This document shows, one piece after another, positions 21,757-31,622 of a DNA stretch of 64,000 nt. Position 1 is the first letter of the stretch; each line of letters starts with the position of its first letter. A program made the translations under genes and the position numbers. The stretch is from Siphonodentalium dalli. Taxonomy: Eukaryota; Mollusca; Scaphopoda; Gadilida; Siphonodentaliidae. The notes beneath the pieces are model-generated. The model did no database searches, was not told where the DNA came from, and saw only the letters and a list, made by a program, of their open reading frames with translations. The stretch is taken from contig CP136063.1 of the NCBI GenBank assembly GCA_032622095.1, positions 265,167,426 through 265,231,425 on the forward strand, read 5' to 3'.

Positions 21757-23060
21757 TATGTGACCCGCCATATCAAATCCAGTCGGAAGTCGGGATTTTT
21801 TTTACCCTGTGCCAATGCATTCTCTTATATATTCGAGTCGACCATAGGTCGCCTCGCATATATCAGGGTTTCCGCTATACGGGCAGGGGGTCCCTTTGAC
21901 GGCCCCGTTCCCCTCGCCAAGTTTTCCCCTTCTGCCATACCCCAGGACATTATGTGACTGCATGTCTATAAAGGTATAAAGATGTTTTAAACTTCTGAAT
22001 TTTGTTGGAATAGTAATACTAATAAGGAATTTTAAAAGGTGAATTTATTTTATATCTTGTGAGTGTATACACTCTAAACGCGTTGTTAAATTGAAACAGG
22101 AAGTGATCGGAACTGACATCGCTAGAAGCTATGCCTTTGAGGCTGGTTAGTTACGTTGCGGTTAGTACCCGGTTATGTTATGCAAAAGAGCAGTATTTTA
22201 ATCGTACCTGTCATGTTTTATACCGCAAAATATACTGTTCACTTTGTAATAGAGCGATAGAGAAATGTGGGAGTAGCCACACCGGGCATCAAGGCATCTT
22301 ACCACTGCCCACAAAGAATACTCGTCGGCCAGATATGTAATCAGCCTTAATATACTCCGATTACGTTATGCATCCGAAATATCTGCTGGGTCTTCCACAG
22401 TGAGTCTTTTAACATTAACTCGGGATCCGAATTACTGGTGTTCTGTACATGTACTTCGCAAATTAATTTATATCTAATAAATTTACTAATTTTAAAGTAA
22501 CAGGTACATGTATAAGGATTGATAGCTTGGCACTTGGGCAAAAATGGAACAAATCAATCTGCCATTTCTACTCTCACACGATTCTATTGGCCGATATAAC
22601 GAAATTAGTTCAAACAGTGCTAAAAGTAAAACAGGCTACTTTTACCTGGATTTTTCCCCTTGACGGTACCGGCCCCATTCCCCTACCCCCTAGCGGAAAC
22701 CCTGCATATATAAGAGAATGCATTGGCCTAACAATTTTTTATCATGTTTTTTAAATAAATGTTTCTTACAATTTTTAGGACATAAAATAAAAAACATCCA
22801 TTACCCTGCAGGGAGCCCCACACATATATAGAAGCATATAGAAGAGTGTCGTCTGGTCATGTTTGTCTGGGGCTCTGTATGGGTGAAATAATAAAATTGT
22901 TAAAGAATACAAGAACAAATTATTAAAATTGTAAAAAATTGTTAGGCCAATGCATTCTCTTATATATGCGAGGCGACCTATGGTCGACTCGCATATATAA
23001 GAGAATGCATTGGCACAGGGTAAAAAAATCCCGACTGGATTTGATATGGCGGGTCACATA
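21757..23060 (+). mobile_element. TA-flanked hairpin MITE with TGTGACCC ends, copy 1
   Basis: Ends are TGTGACCCGCCATATCAAAT and ATTTGATATGGCGGGTCACA, between TA at 21757-21758 and 23059-23060. Inside is the same hairpin cassette as in the TTAA elements, starting CCCTGTGCCAATGCATTC and ending GAATGCATTGGCACAGGG, but with another spacer (GGCCTAACAATTTTTTA, CCTGCAGGGAGCCCCACAC, GTCTGGGGCTCTGTATGGG, TAAAAAATTGTTAGGCC). Hairpin 1 is split by the hAT element at 21864-22703. No transposase. Confidence 0.82.
21864..22703. mobile_element. hAT-type element (CAGGGTTTCCGCTA ends) inside hairpin 1
   Basis: Ends CAGGGTTTCCGCTA and TAGCGGAAACCCT. The target sequence GCATATAT is duplicated at 21856-21863 and 22704-22711. 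Elsewhere the uninterrupted hairpin reads CCTCGCATATATAAGAGAAT, which proves the duplication, although the terminal G of the right repeat is shared with the target. The 69-codon frame at 22131-22340 has no transposase motif, so the element appears non-autonomous. A lone related end lies at 53208. Confidence 0.85.
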
Positions 23061-23241
23061 TGGATTATTCACGCAAAATGTATTTTTTTATACACATAAA
23101 GTATAAAGAAAGTACTGGGAAATGTGACATCAGCTTTTTATATTTGGGGGAGGGAAATATATGTACATCATTTCTGTGCCAAAATATAATTTTATTTGTG
23201 AACATAAAATACCTCAATACACACCTATTCCATGTGGGATA

Positions 23242-23641
23242 ATAACCCTTTACCCAACAGAACGGCCCTGTGCCAATGCATTCTCTTATATATGCGAGTC
23301 GACCATAGGTCGCCTCGCATATATAAGAGAATGCATTGGCTTAACACATTTAAATTATAAAATTGTTAAAGAATGTAAGAAAAAATGGTAAAAAGTATTA
23401 AAAAAAGATTTTTTTTTAGGCCAATGCATTCTCTTATATATGCGAGGCGACCTATGGTCGACTCGCATATATAAGAGAATGCATTGGCACAGGGCATAAC
23501 TGTAACTATCACAATGTGGTCAAGGAGCCGATTCCAATGATATCCATATTTGTATGGTTCTATTGAGACAGACCGAAGATATTTTAGGCTGTTAAAGCTT
23601 TATTTGGCCGGTTTTGGCCGGTTTGTTGGGTAAAGGGTTAA
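23242..23641 (-). mobile_element. piggyBac-like hairpin MITE, copy G (reverse orientation)
   Basis: Complete copy in the opposite orientation: the short end CCCTTTACCCAACAGAACGG comes first and the long part ends GGCCGGTTTGTTGGGTAAAG. Right TTAA at 23638-23641; the left target copy reads ATAA (23242-23245), one mutation from TTAA. Confidence 0.88.
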
Positions 23642-23769
23642 AGGGAAACAAAATGTGGTCATTCTCAGTTCTAATGCCTGTCAGGAGTCAGTATTATATA
23701 ACTTCTACACATTTAAAAATATATACAAGTAATTGTATAGTATCTAGAAATCACAGGCAAGTCTGAATT

Positions 23770-24136
23770 TAGTGTCTGACATTTGCAGAATGTGGTCACC
23801 AGAGGGTGAAATTTGTAACGTTGCCCCACATAGCAGGCTAGCATCACCAAATTCACCATCTGTGGACCTCATTCTGCTTAGGCCTCAACTGCCATGGGTG
23901 ACCTAGGATCAGATTAAAATTCCCCAGTTGAAGTTACTAGTAAGTGATGTTCACCAATTAGTCACCTCAATCATGCATTTTATCTTCTGCAAATTAGGGG
24001 AAATGGAAACTCAACATAACTAAAAATAATGTTAAATTATTTAAGTCTATAGATACTTCCCAGAAAATGAGACCTAAACAGAATGAGGTCCCCAGAGTGT
24101 GAATTTAGTGATGCTAGCCCGACGTGCTAGATAGCA
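23770..24136. mobile_element. Palindromic MITE (PAL), copy b, truncated
   Basis: Contains TCTGACATTTGCAGAATG, the GTCACCAGAGGGTGAA arm and the ~200-bp middle section in inverted orientation relative to 12340-12540 (AAGATGAGACC-type end and GGGAACTTCAATCTGATCCT mate). It breaks at AGATAGCACG, where part of a TTAA hairpin element follows. Confidence 0.7.
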
Positions 24137-24242
24137 CGTGTTAAGCCAATGCATTCTCTTATATGTGCGAGGCGACCTATGGTCGACTCGCATATATAAG
24201 AGAATGCATTGTACAGGGCCGTTCTGTTGGGTAAAGGGTTAA
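24137..24242 (+). mobile_element. piggyBac-like hairpin MITE, right-end fragment H
   Basis: Only GTGTTAAGCCAATGCATTC, hairpin 2 and the right terminal repeat with TTAA (24239-24242) remain, joined directly to the truncated palindromic element. Consistent with a deletion that fused two elements. Confidence 0.85.
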
Positions 24243-24306
24243 CCTGTTATTTACACGTATTAACCCGTTCTATAATAACTACTCATTGATGAATGGTTCC
24301 CTTACA

Positions 24307-24369
24307 AAATGTTCAGATAATAAGTTCAACAAACGACCATCGTTTGTTGAACTTATTATCTGAACATTT
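24307..24369. repeat. Perfect 30-bp palindrome with 3-nt loop
   Basis: AAATGTTCAGATAATAAGTT at 24307 begins an arm that is the exact inverse of 24340-24369, separated only by CCA. A single-arm relative (TTATTATCTAAACATTTCCC) is at 37215, so the second arm was probably made by a local inverted duplication. Confidence 0.9.
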
Positions 24370-24696
24370 CCCACAAATAAATATGAACCATTCTGTTCTG
24401 GTATTATCTGTTTTATGTCTGCCTTTATTAAATGAATTCCCCTCTAAATCAATAATAGACCATTCCAATGTATACTTTTTAACTGACTGGAATCATCTAT
24501 TTAGTAAAGAAAGCGTTAAAGTCAAATAGTACTGACACCAGGAGAAAGTTTTACTATAGGGAGCAAACACATCATGCAACATTCTATTAATAGACAACAT
24601 CAAAGATACAATGCATGTAGAACACAAAGATAACTCAAAATAAAGCAAACATGTAGTCCAACATTTCTGTTCATATCTGACTAAAATTACATGATA
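24370..24696 (+). repeat. Fragment of a dispersed repeat shared with 37215-37265 and 39536-39640
   Basis: TCAATAATAGACCATTCC and TTTTTAACTGACTGGAATCA recur as GAATAATAGACCATTCC and TTTTAACTGAGTGGAAGAAT near 39545-39605. No coding signal. Confidence 0.55.
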
Positions 24697-25045
24697 TTAA
24701 CCCTTTACCCAACAAACCGGCCAAATAAATCTTCAACAGCCTAAAATATCTTCGGTCTGTCTCAATAAAACCATACAAATATGGATATCATTGGAACCGG
24801 CTCCTTGACCACATTGTGATAGTTACAGTTATGCCCTGTGCCAATGCATTCTCTTATATATGCGAGTCGACCGTAGGTCGCCTCGCATATATAAGAGAAT
24901 GCATTGGCCTAAAAAAAAATCTTTTTTTAACCATTTTTTCTTACATTCTTTAACAATTTTATAATTTTTAATGTGTTAAGCCAATGCATTCTCTTATATA
25001 TGCGAGGCGACCTATGGTCGACTCGCATATATAAGAGAATGCATT
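24697..25045 (+). mobile_element. piggyBac-like hairpin MITE, copy I (right end lost)
   Basis: TTAA at 24697-24700, full left part, hairpin 1 (loop TCGACCGTAGGTCG, one change), short spacer, hairpin 2. It stops within the last arm (GAGAATGCATTTGTC) at about 25045; no right terminal repeat. Confidence 0.85.
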
Positions 25046-25295
25046 TGTCTAAAGAAAAGATAATTTGTTGACAAGCTAGATTAGACTGCTTAGAACACAT
25101 CTCATATTTAAATTGAAAATTAATTCCCCACATTCTCCCATTTTTGTTATTTTTTATCAAACATGTCAGATAAGATCAGAAAGAGTGCAAGTGTTGACAG
25201 ATGGACGGATGGACAGACGAGGAGTGATGACTATAGCTCCACTGGAGACTTTTGTCACAGGTGAGCTACAAACTCATGAATGGAGTCATAATAGT
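25046..25295. other. Tail of another dispersed repeat
   Basis: GTGTTGACAGATGGACGGAT and CTATAGCTCCACTGGAGACT resemble the closing tails (GACGGACGG...) of the bivalve repeat modules elsewhere in the window. No gene. Confidence 0.4.
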
Positions 25296-25820
25296 TACAG
25301 ATACGGGCGACGTTGGCGGTGGGTATGCTGTTAAAATATTCACCTCCGTCAAAAACTGCCATAAACAGAAAGAATAGTAAAATATAGACAGACTTTGTTC
25401 TTATACAAATCAGAAATATGGCATAAACGTATGTTATTGTCAAATGTTTTCCTTTTTTATGTAAAAAAATGCAAAATACGTTACAGAACCTGGCTTTTGT
25501 TTAGAGCCGGATATGGTAAACATAAAGAGCATTAATTGTTACTGTTTTCCTGATATGGAAATAATAAAGAGCGTTTATATCATTTGTGTGTGATTAACCA
25601 ATAGAATTGAGCTGTGTTATGTAAACAGAAGCAAAACTTCTGTAACATGAGTAGGCTCTTGTTTACATACACCATTGTACGTCTTGATGACAATATACTA
25701 TTTACGCACTGATTATGTTTGGCATTGAACAAAACTATATATATTTTAATATTCCTTCTGTTGATGGCGATTTGAACAAATATGAATATTTCTGCAACAA
25801 ACGCCGCCCGTGCCTTTAAC
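25296..25820 (+). repeat. ~540-bp dispersed repeat, copy 2
   Basis: Collinear with 18870-19411 at roughly 75-80% identity by eye. It ends in CGCCCGTGCCTTTAACC, the empty-site counterpart of the TTAA palindrome at 19412. Confidence 0.8.
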
Positions 25821-25825
25821 CAGGC

Positions 25826-25945
25826 CTGAATATATGGTGCTGGACATTTGCAGAAAGAGGTCCACAGAGGGCAAATGTAGTGACGCTACTCCGCATAGCA
25901 GGTTATCATCACCATATTCATCATCAAGAGGACCTCAATCATCAT
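25826..25945. mobile_element. Palindromic MITE (PAL), degenerate copy c
   Basis: GACATTTGCAGAAAGAGGTCC, GTAGTGACGCTACTCCGCAT and AGCAGGTTATCATCACC match the PAL family; the right arm is decayed. Confidence 0.65.
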
Positions 25946-26266
25946 GGCCTCATCTGCTATGGGAGACCTATTATACCACGATTGGTTAATTTTGTTTATT
26001 AAGCAACTTTTCAGATTTATGAGTAAACATTTAAAAGAGACAAAATTTGCACAAAAACTCAATAAAGAATGTTTTTTTCATCCAAATATAACAGTACTAA
26101 TGATAGAATTCATCATTTCTCATGAAATCATGTCTGTAGAGTACGATGCTGCAAAATAGATTTGGCACAAAAGATGCTGGTACATTTCAGAAACCCAACA
26201 TAAATACACGCAGTATAAAGGTAGAGGTTATAGTGCAACCATTTTGAACTGAAGTCATACATTAAT
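25946..26266. other. Intergenic; 71-codon open frame without recognisable motif
   Basis: The frame at 25944-26159 begins in PAL-related sequence. I find no family for it and do not call it a gene. Confidence 0.35.
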
Positions 26267-26673
26267 TTAACCCTTTACCCAACAAACCGGCCAAAAACGG
26301 CCAAATAAAGCTTCAACAGCCTAAATTATCTTGGGTCTGTCTCAATAAAACCATACAAATATGGATATCATTGGAACCGGCTCATTGACCACATTGTGAT
26401 GGTTACAGTTATGCCCTGTGCCAATGCATTCTCCTATATATGCGAGTCGACCATAGGTCGCCTCGCATATATAAGAGAATGCATTGGCCTAAAAAAAATC
26501 TTTTAAGAGAATGCATTGGCCTTTACCATTTTTTCTTACATTCTTTAACAATTTTATAATTTTTAAAGTGTTAAGCCAATGCATTCTCTTATATATGCGA
26601 GGCGACCTATGGTCGACTCACATATATAAGAGAATGCATTGGCACAGGGCCGTTCTGTTGGGTAAAGGGTTAA
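26267..26673 (+). mobile_element. piggyBac-like hairpin MITE, copy J
   Basis: TTAA at 26267-26270 and 26670-26673, both terminal repeats intact. The spacer contains an extra AAGAGAATGCATTGGCC block, a small duplication of hairpin-arm sequence. Confidence 0.88.
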
Positions 26674-26746
26674 ACCACCATTGTGTCCAAGATTGGGACA
26701 TATGTTCATTACTATTTTTAGAATTGATTTTATATATTATACCAGA

Positions 26747-27222
26747 AAATTCAAAATAAAATCAATATTAATTGATGTGTTTCGGATAGGGGTCTTTGAT
26801 TCATATTTAACATTTTATACCCAGCAAACTACATTGTATATAAAACTTGTTTAAGACATATTATGGACTTGTTTGGGTGCGTGAAACAGATAGGTTAGTA
26901 CTCAGGCACTATGCCAACTGTGGGAATGTACCATTCTATTAACATCGCCAAAAATCTCAAAGAAATCGACCATACCACTCCATAGATATCATCATCTGAA
27001 CTACGCATAATTATAAATATTTACATCTCGATTCGGGACGGAACAATCGGCGGTAAACTAACGCAAATGATTTTGCTATCCAGAGTCATTGCATTTAATT
27101 AATATAAAAGAATGTGTGTGCGTTGGAAATTTGGATTAATATTCGTAAAAATAACTACTTTGAGCAAGATTATTCTCCATTTCTATTTGATCATCCGACC
27201 GGAGTGTTTAACATCACTTAAA
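26747..27222 (+). repeat. Dispersed ~390-bp repeat, copy 2, with extra left part
   Basis: AAATAAAATCAATATTAATT and TTCATATTTAACATTTTATA correspond to 37698-37797. From 26846 it follows copy 1 (GACATATTATGGACTTGTTT to TTTAACATCACTTAA). Uninterrupted at both positions where copy 3 has insertions. Confidence 0.75.
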
Positions 27223-28071
27223 AGGGACGAGCGGCCTTCGTTGTAGGTTATAATTTAGAAATAACATTACCAAATTATGATAATTTCCTCAAGAATATAC
27301 TAACAGTATAGCATAATGATGATCATAATGATGATTTGAATGCGATATTCTTCACAAAACACGCTTTTTGTGAGAAAATGCAGGTCGACTGTTGTTTAGT
27401 TTCTCGCAAAAAGTGCAGTGGATTGTTTATAGGCAGTCACGATATTGCGCCATTTTCTTATTTAGATTCGCACGCTTTATACACATTTACGTCGGTTGTA
27501 AAACCCCTAATTTGGTGCGCCTACAACTTACAACTCACATTACGACTCATAGTAATATTCCTTACCTGTATTTGGTATGTACATGTATTGCCATATGTAC
27601 ATGTGGGTTATGAGAAAATACTAACTACATGTAGATTGAAAAATATTCATCTCTTTGCAAGAACAATTATATTATGTACACGTTTTCTGTCTGATCATTA
27701 CCCAATCATGAAGTAACATGGATTACTTTGATTTTGAACTGACATCAGGTAGAATGTGTCGATTAAAATAAAATTTGGTGTGATTTGAATGCGATTGTTG
27801 ATTGCGCCAATAATTTTATCTACGCATTCCACAGCGCAACGGAACATTTTCATTGAACAATATGGTAGTTCCAAGTGTTTGTCTATAAACAATCGTAACG
27901 TAACGTTTTTGATGTTTGTTTACATAATCAAGGGTACAAACATGACAATAACATGCAAGGTACGCTTATAATTCTTATAAGAACAACATCTGTCTCTAAT
28001 ATAATATTCTTTCTTTCAGTAGTTATTAATTTCAGTCAGAAATGCACCCCCTTCACTATTATTTGGCAGAG
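27223..28071. other. Intergenic; open frame 27336-27716 unsupported
   Basis: The 126-codon plus-strand frame has no recognised domain and contains a local inverted repeat (CACGCTTTTTGTGAGAAA and TTTCTCGCAAAAAGTG, 27360-27417). GATTTGAATGCGAT occurs twice (27333, 27783). Confidence 0.35.
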
Positions 28072-28290
28072 GCCAGTATGGGTATACATAGCCCAAGTCT
28101 TCTCGGTCCACAACAAGTTGGGATATCAGTTGGCTTGATGTGATTTGGACCGAGTCCCGTCCCGTTAGTCTTCTATAATGGACTTTCATTAACAAGACAC
28201 ACTACATTTGCATGTGAATCATTGAATGTGATTAATCATCTGACATTAAACTGTCATAAAAATGATGTCATTTACCGTAATAGAAAAAGG

Positions 28291-28858
28291 TACTCTTGGG
28301 TGCCAAATAAACGTGCTGGCACGCTTATTAATTTTGGAAGAATATGTTGGCCATCACTATTATTTGGTCATGATACCGCTATACTTAAAGTAATTGACCA
28401 CCAATAACGTGGTGTCACCCCGTTAATACCGCGGTACTATTCCGCGGTATCCTCCAATACCGCGGTACTGATACCGCTTGTTAATGCGAACAAGTATGTG
28501 GGAGTAAATACCTCCCCTCAAAGAGTTCCATGAAAATCACCGCGGTATTCAAAAAAATTAATGCAGTGCCCGCTAAAAGACCGCGGTATTCAAAAAAATT
28601 AATGCGGTGCCCGCTAAAAGACTGCGGTATCATTATCGCACAATACCGTAACTCCACCGCCGTGACCATCTCGATACCGTTACCGTTTATTACCGGTATC
28701 ACCGCGGTCATGACCGGGGTATCACCCCGTTTTTCTGGTCAATTACTTTGAGAATAGCGGTATATATAGTGAAAATGCCAGCACTATTAATAATTTTAGG
28801 GGTAAATGTAAGCCAGCACGTTTATTCAGCCATCACATTTATTTGGCACCTGAGAGTA
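28291..28858. mobile_element. TA-flanked MITE with CTCT..GGTGCC ends
   Basis: TA at 28291-28292 and 28857-28858. Ends CTCTTGGGTGCCAAATAAA and TTTATTTGGCACCTGAGAG; subterminal ACGTGCTGGC and GCCAGCACGT also mirror. A related small element is at 36424-36573. It is split by the CCGCTAT element. Confidence 0.75.
28374..28762. mobile_element. TA-flanked MITE with CCGCTAT ends, copy 1
   Basis: TA at 28374-28375 and 28761-28762. Ends CCGCTATACTTAAAGTAATT and AATTACTTTGAGAATAGCGG. The interior is dominated by ACCGCGGT/GGTATC words (short palindromes) and a duplicated 40-bp block (ACCGCGGTATTCAAAAAAAT-like at 28540 and 28582). Sister copies at 34562-35766 and 59304-59650. Tc1/mariner-type TA duplication; no transposase. 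Confidence 0.85.
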
Positions 28859-29215
28859 AATTGATAATACAATCATTTAATATATTCTTTACATACATTT
28901 TCTGATAGGGCGACAAATCAAAATTCTGAGAACACAAGGTTTTGTTTACTTATAAATCACATTGCTTTGACATTCAATGGACCTCTGATATACACATGTT
29001 TGATATCATCATGCCTGAGAATGGCTGCCCTCTATGTTCATATAAACAAAATGTCCATCCGAAGACATACAAACAATATAACTCCCACCCACAATTCTGG
29101 GCGTAAAGTCCGTTATAGAAGTTTAATGGGAATCAGTCCAAAACAGCATCAACCCAAATGATATCCCAAGCTGTTGTGGACCAAGAGCACTTGGTCTAGG
29201 GCATACAGAGGGAAA

Positions 29216-29459
29216 GAACATGTAGCATATGTCTAATATGCACACACAAAAACATGCATGTAAATAGTACATACAAACAACAAAGGAAGAAAGCAGGCAA
29301 GAAAAAGACAAATATAAAGTACTATAGGGAATAAATAACTACATAAAGTAATGCTGAAGACCTCAATTTCATAGTTTTGCATAGTTATCTAACATATCTT
29401 GAATACATTAACCTTTTCATGACGGGGAGCTGAGCTGGTGCAGCATTAAATATCATGTG
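29216..29459. other. Intergenic, no gene seen
   Basis: Low-complexity A-rich sequence around 29285-29320; nothing assigned. Confidence 0.4.
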
Positions 29460-29577
29460 CCTGTGCATTCTCTTATATATGCGAGTCTCACATAGGAAGC
29501 CTTGCATACCGGTACATAAGAGATTACACTGGCTGTCAAGGTAATTATTGTTAGGCCAATGTATTCTCTTATACATG
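29460..29577. repeat. Degenerate hairpin cassette fragment
   Basis: GTGCATTCTCTTATATATGC with GAGTCTCACATAGG, then TACATAAGAGATTACACTGG and TTGTTAGGCCAATGTATTC: an old, mutated copy of the hairpin cassette. The spacer start TTGTTAGGCC is that of the TA-flanked family. Confidence 0.7.
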
Positions 29578-29579
29578 TA

Positions 29580-30334
29580 TCTATTATATATTTTGGAAGA
29601 TCTGTGTGTCTGTGTGTTCGCGATGAACTCGAAAACTTGGTATGTGGGAGTATTTTCGACCGGGGGGTGACATAGGCCTATTGATTTTCAGATCCGAGGT
29701 CAACTTTTCACGTGCCGAGGTCAAATCTGTTTTTACGCTGTGTTACGGGACTTTCATTTGAGTTCGGTGCTTACAAATCGATTCGAAACAGCGCGAATAA
29801 TAAATGCCAGTCATAATAATGACACTGTGAGAATCTTTCGTGTTTCCTCTTTCCAACGATATATAATGCGTATGTATCCGTTTTAGTTATCTGCCTCAAT
29901 TATCAAGAAGAAGTGGTACTATCTTCCATCGGGATAAAAACAATGTGTAACTTCTATGACGTCGTTAGAGGTCATAACGTTACATCACGTTAACGCTTAA
30001 CCGGCCGATGCATTTGACTGTTTCAGACGTCTTGGCGATATCTCGGGCACCGATGGTAATTTATCTTTACGTTGAAACTTGATAATTAATGAGCGTGTGT
30101 ATGTGAGGTGCGTTTATATACTTGAGTGGAAATCAAATCGGGTTAAACTGGCGGATTTGTACGGACGAAATTTGATGCATAGGGTATCTCGGTATCCGCT
30201 GGGCCGATTTCCCGGTATCCACTGGGCCGATTTCCACCATTTTTGGGGTGTTGGTGTTCGACCCCACCTGACCTTGACCTTCAAAATGGTCAATTCAAGG
30301 TCAAAGCCCGGACGAAGTCGGGTCACCTTCTAGT
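29580..30334 (+). repeat. Unclassified repeat-like block (GATGAACTCGAAAACTTGG to GGGTCACCTTCTAGT)
   Basis: Begins with TGTGTGTCTGTGTGTTCGCG and ends with TTCAAGGTCAAAG-type words and GACGAAGTCGGGTCACCTTC, a style common in molluscan dispersed repeats. It contains a 25-bp tandem duplication (CGGTATCCGCTGGGCCGATT at 30189 and its variant at 30214). No second copy in the window, so its repeat status rests on recollection. Confidence 0.4.
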
Positions 30335-31329
30335 ACAAATGTATATTGCAAGGCTCTCTATGGGTTGCCTGGTTCAAAAGGAAAGTTTGATATATTTGAT
30401 CTCAAATTGGGCTGTGCATCTTTAAAATAATCATTATGCACATGGAAAGGACCAGGCACATTATCTTATGATCACAAGTAATTTTAATTTCTTTTATCTT
30501 CCTGCTACTTTTTTTTTAAGTGAAATATTGGCTAATAAGAAATTTGGTGTCACAAGTTGTCATTCTCATGAAATGTGCTGTTCAAGGCTCAAAATAAGTG
30601 GCCGGTCAAGGTCATTGTTCGGCGAAAAACAGCTTATGTCCAGTGCACTTCTGTATCTGTCGGACATTTTGTCTAATGCAAATTTTTTAACAATCTCTAT
30701 CTGTTTGTGTACGTCCAAGTAGCCACTACTTGCCAAATCGAACATTAAAAGAAAAAATAGTTCTTTTTTAATTTCAGATCAATTCAGAGTAAATATAATT
30801 ATGTCGTTTGTGAATTTCATGTGTATTTATGAATAAACGTAAAGTTTTTGAACTTTTGAAAATAAAAATAACATGGTTTTGTCCTGGGATGGCGATTGGA
30901 CGCTGACTAAAATGTGCGCATCATTGACGAATAATAAGTCAATTGGAAATTTAAATACTGTCTCATACAGTACATCTGAAAATTTGACAGGCATTATTGA
31001 CCAACACCATCCATTTGGTTGGTGCCTGTCATTTTGACAGTCAGTAAAAAATAAATTATTTTGAGCCTTGGTGCTGTTAACTGCAAAACATAGGAAAGTA
31101 AGGACCTCAACTATTTAAAGTTAAACATGCTACATAATTATTATCATTATTAATCACTTTTCTCTAAATATTCTCTGTATATAAATATTATCTGAGCTGA
31201 AATGTCTGCTAGTTTTATGTTGCCATTATGGAAGCCCTCAAAACCGAATCTGTACATGTAGTCGATGGAAAAATATCCAAAGTCTACTGCACATATCCCT
31301 CTAACATTTGCTTTCAGAAATGTTCCCTT
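30335..31329. other. Likely 3' flank of the G-gamma gene; no other feature
   Basis: Read on the minus strand this is downstream of the gamma-subunit stop codon, so part may be its 3' untranslated region. I could not fix a polyadenylation site. Confidence 0.35.
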
Positions 31330-31539
31330 TCACAAAATCTCGCATGATTTCTTTTCTCGGAATGGGTTCTCTTTGATGGGGTATATTAGTGGATCATTTG
31401 CCTGCCTCTCGTTTATAAACTGCACCATAGTTTGGACTGATTTCGAGACCGTTTGTCTCTGTACTCTGGCATGTCGCCGCAGTTCCTCGACTCGTATGTA
31501 AAGTTTCTGATGATTTTCAGAAACCTCCTGTTGATTCAT
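31330..31539 (-). CDS. Heterotrimeric G-protein gamma subunit
   Basis: The 69-residue product has the size and layout of a G-protein gamma subunit: an N-terminal helix that pairs with G-beta (KLYIRVEELRRHARVQRQTV), the conserved -VSKSVQTMVQFI- and -DPLIYPIKENPF- segments, and the terminal NPFREKKSCEIL. CEIL is a CaaX box; by family rule a terminal leucine directs geranylgeranylation and, after processing, membrane anchoring with G-beta. The ATG at 31537-31539 is chosen because it follows a strong 3' splice site seven bases upstream (pyrimidine-rich TCTCTATTCTCTTACTCACAG on the minus strand, exon start 31546), so the upstream exon is probably 5' untranslated. The stop is TGA at 31330-31332. 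The whole coding region lies in one exon. DPL, NPFREK and CaaX are all intact, so I take it as functional. It resembles the GNG2/3/4-like and insect Ggamma1 groups; exact orthology is open. A TA-flanked MITE starts 77 bp upstream, inside the presumed intron. Confidence 0.9.
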   Translation of the reverse strand: MNQQEVSENHQKLYIRVEELRRHARVQRQTVSKSVQTMVQFINERQANDPLIYPIKENPFREKKSCEIL

Positions 31540-31560
31540 AGCGTTCCTGTGAGTAAGAGA
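31540..31560 (-). promoter_or_regulatory. 3' splice site and short 5' UTR of the G-gamma coding exon
   Basis: On the minus strand TCTCTTACTCACAG ends at 31547; the exon continues GAACGCT then ATG. The pyrimidine tract extends to about 31575. Confidence 0.75.
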
Positions 31561-31622
31561 ATAGAGAGATGGTAAACAACACACATGCAAAAAATAAAAT
31601 ACATAACATCTACAAGCAATAG

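Larger units (their letters stand above)
28072..29215. mobile_element. Outer inverted-repeat element of a three-level nest
   Basis: TCGGTCCACAACAAGTTGGG and TCTTCTATAATGGACTTTC (28100-28190) are mirrored by AAAGTCCGTTATAGAAG and CCCAAGCTGTTGTGGACC (29105-29183). Arms are ~110 bp with clear but imperfect identity. The interior holds the elements at 28291-28858 and 28374-28762. Confidence 0.65.

Noticed and set aside
27336-27716. 126-codon plus-strand gene
   Set aside because: AT-rich, no recognisable domain, contains a local inverted repeat and lies in sequence without coding bias.
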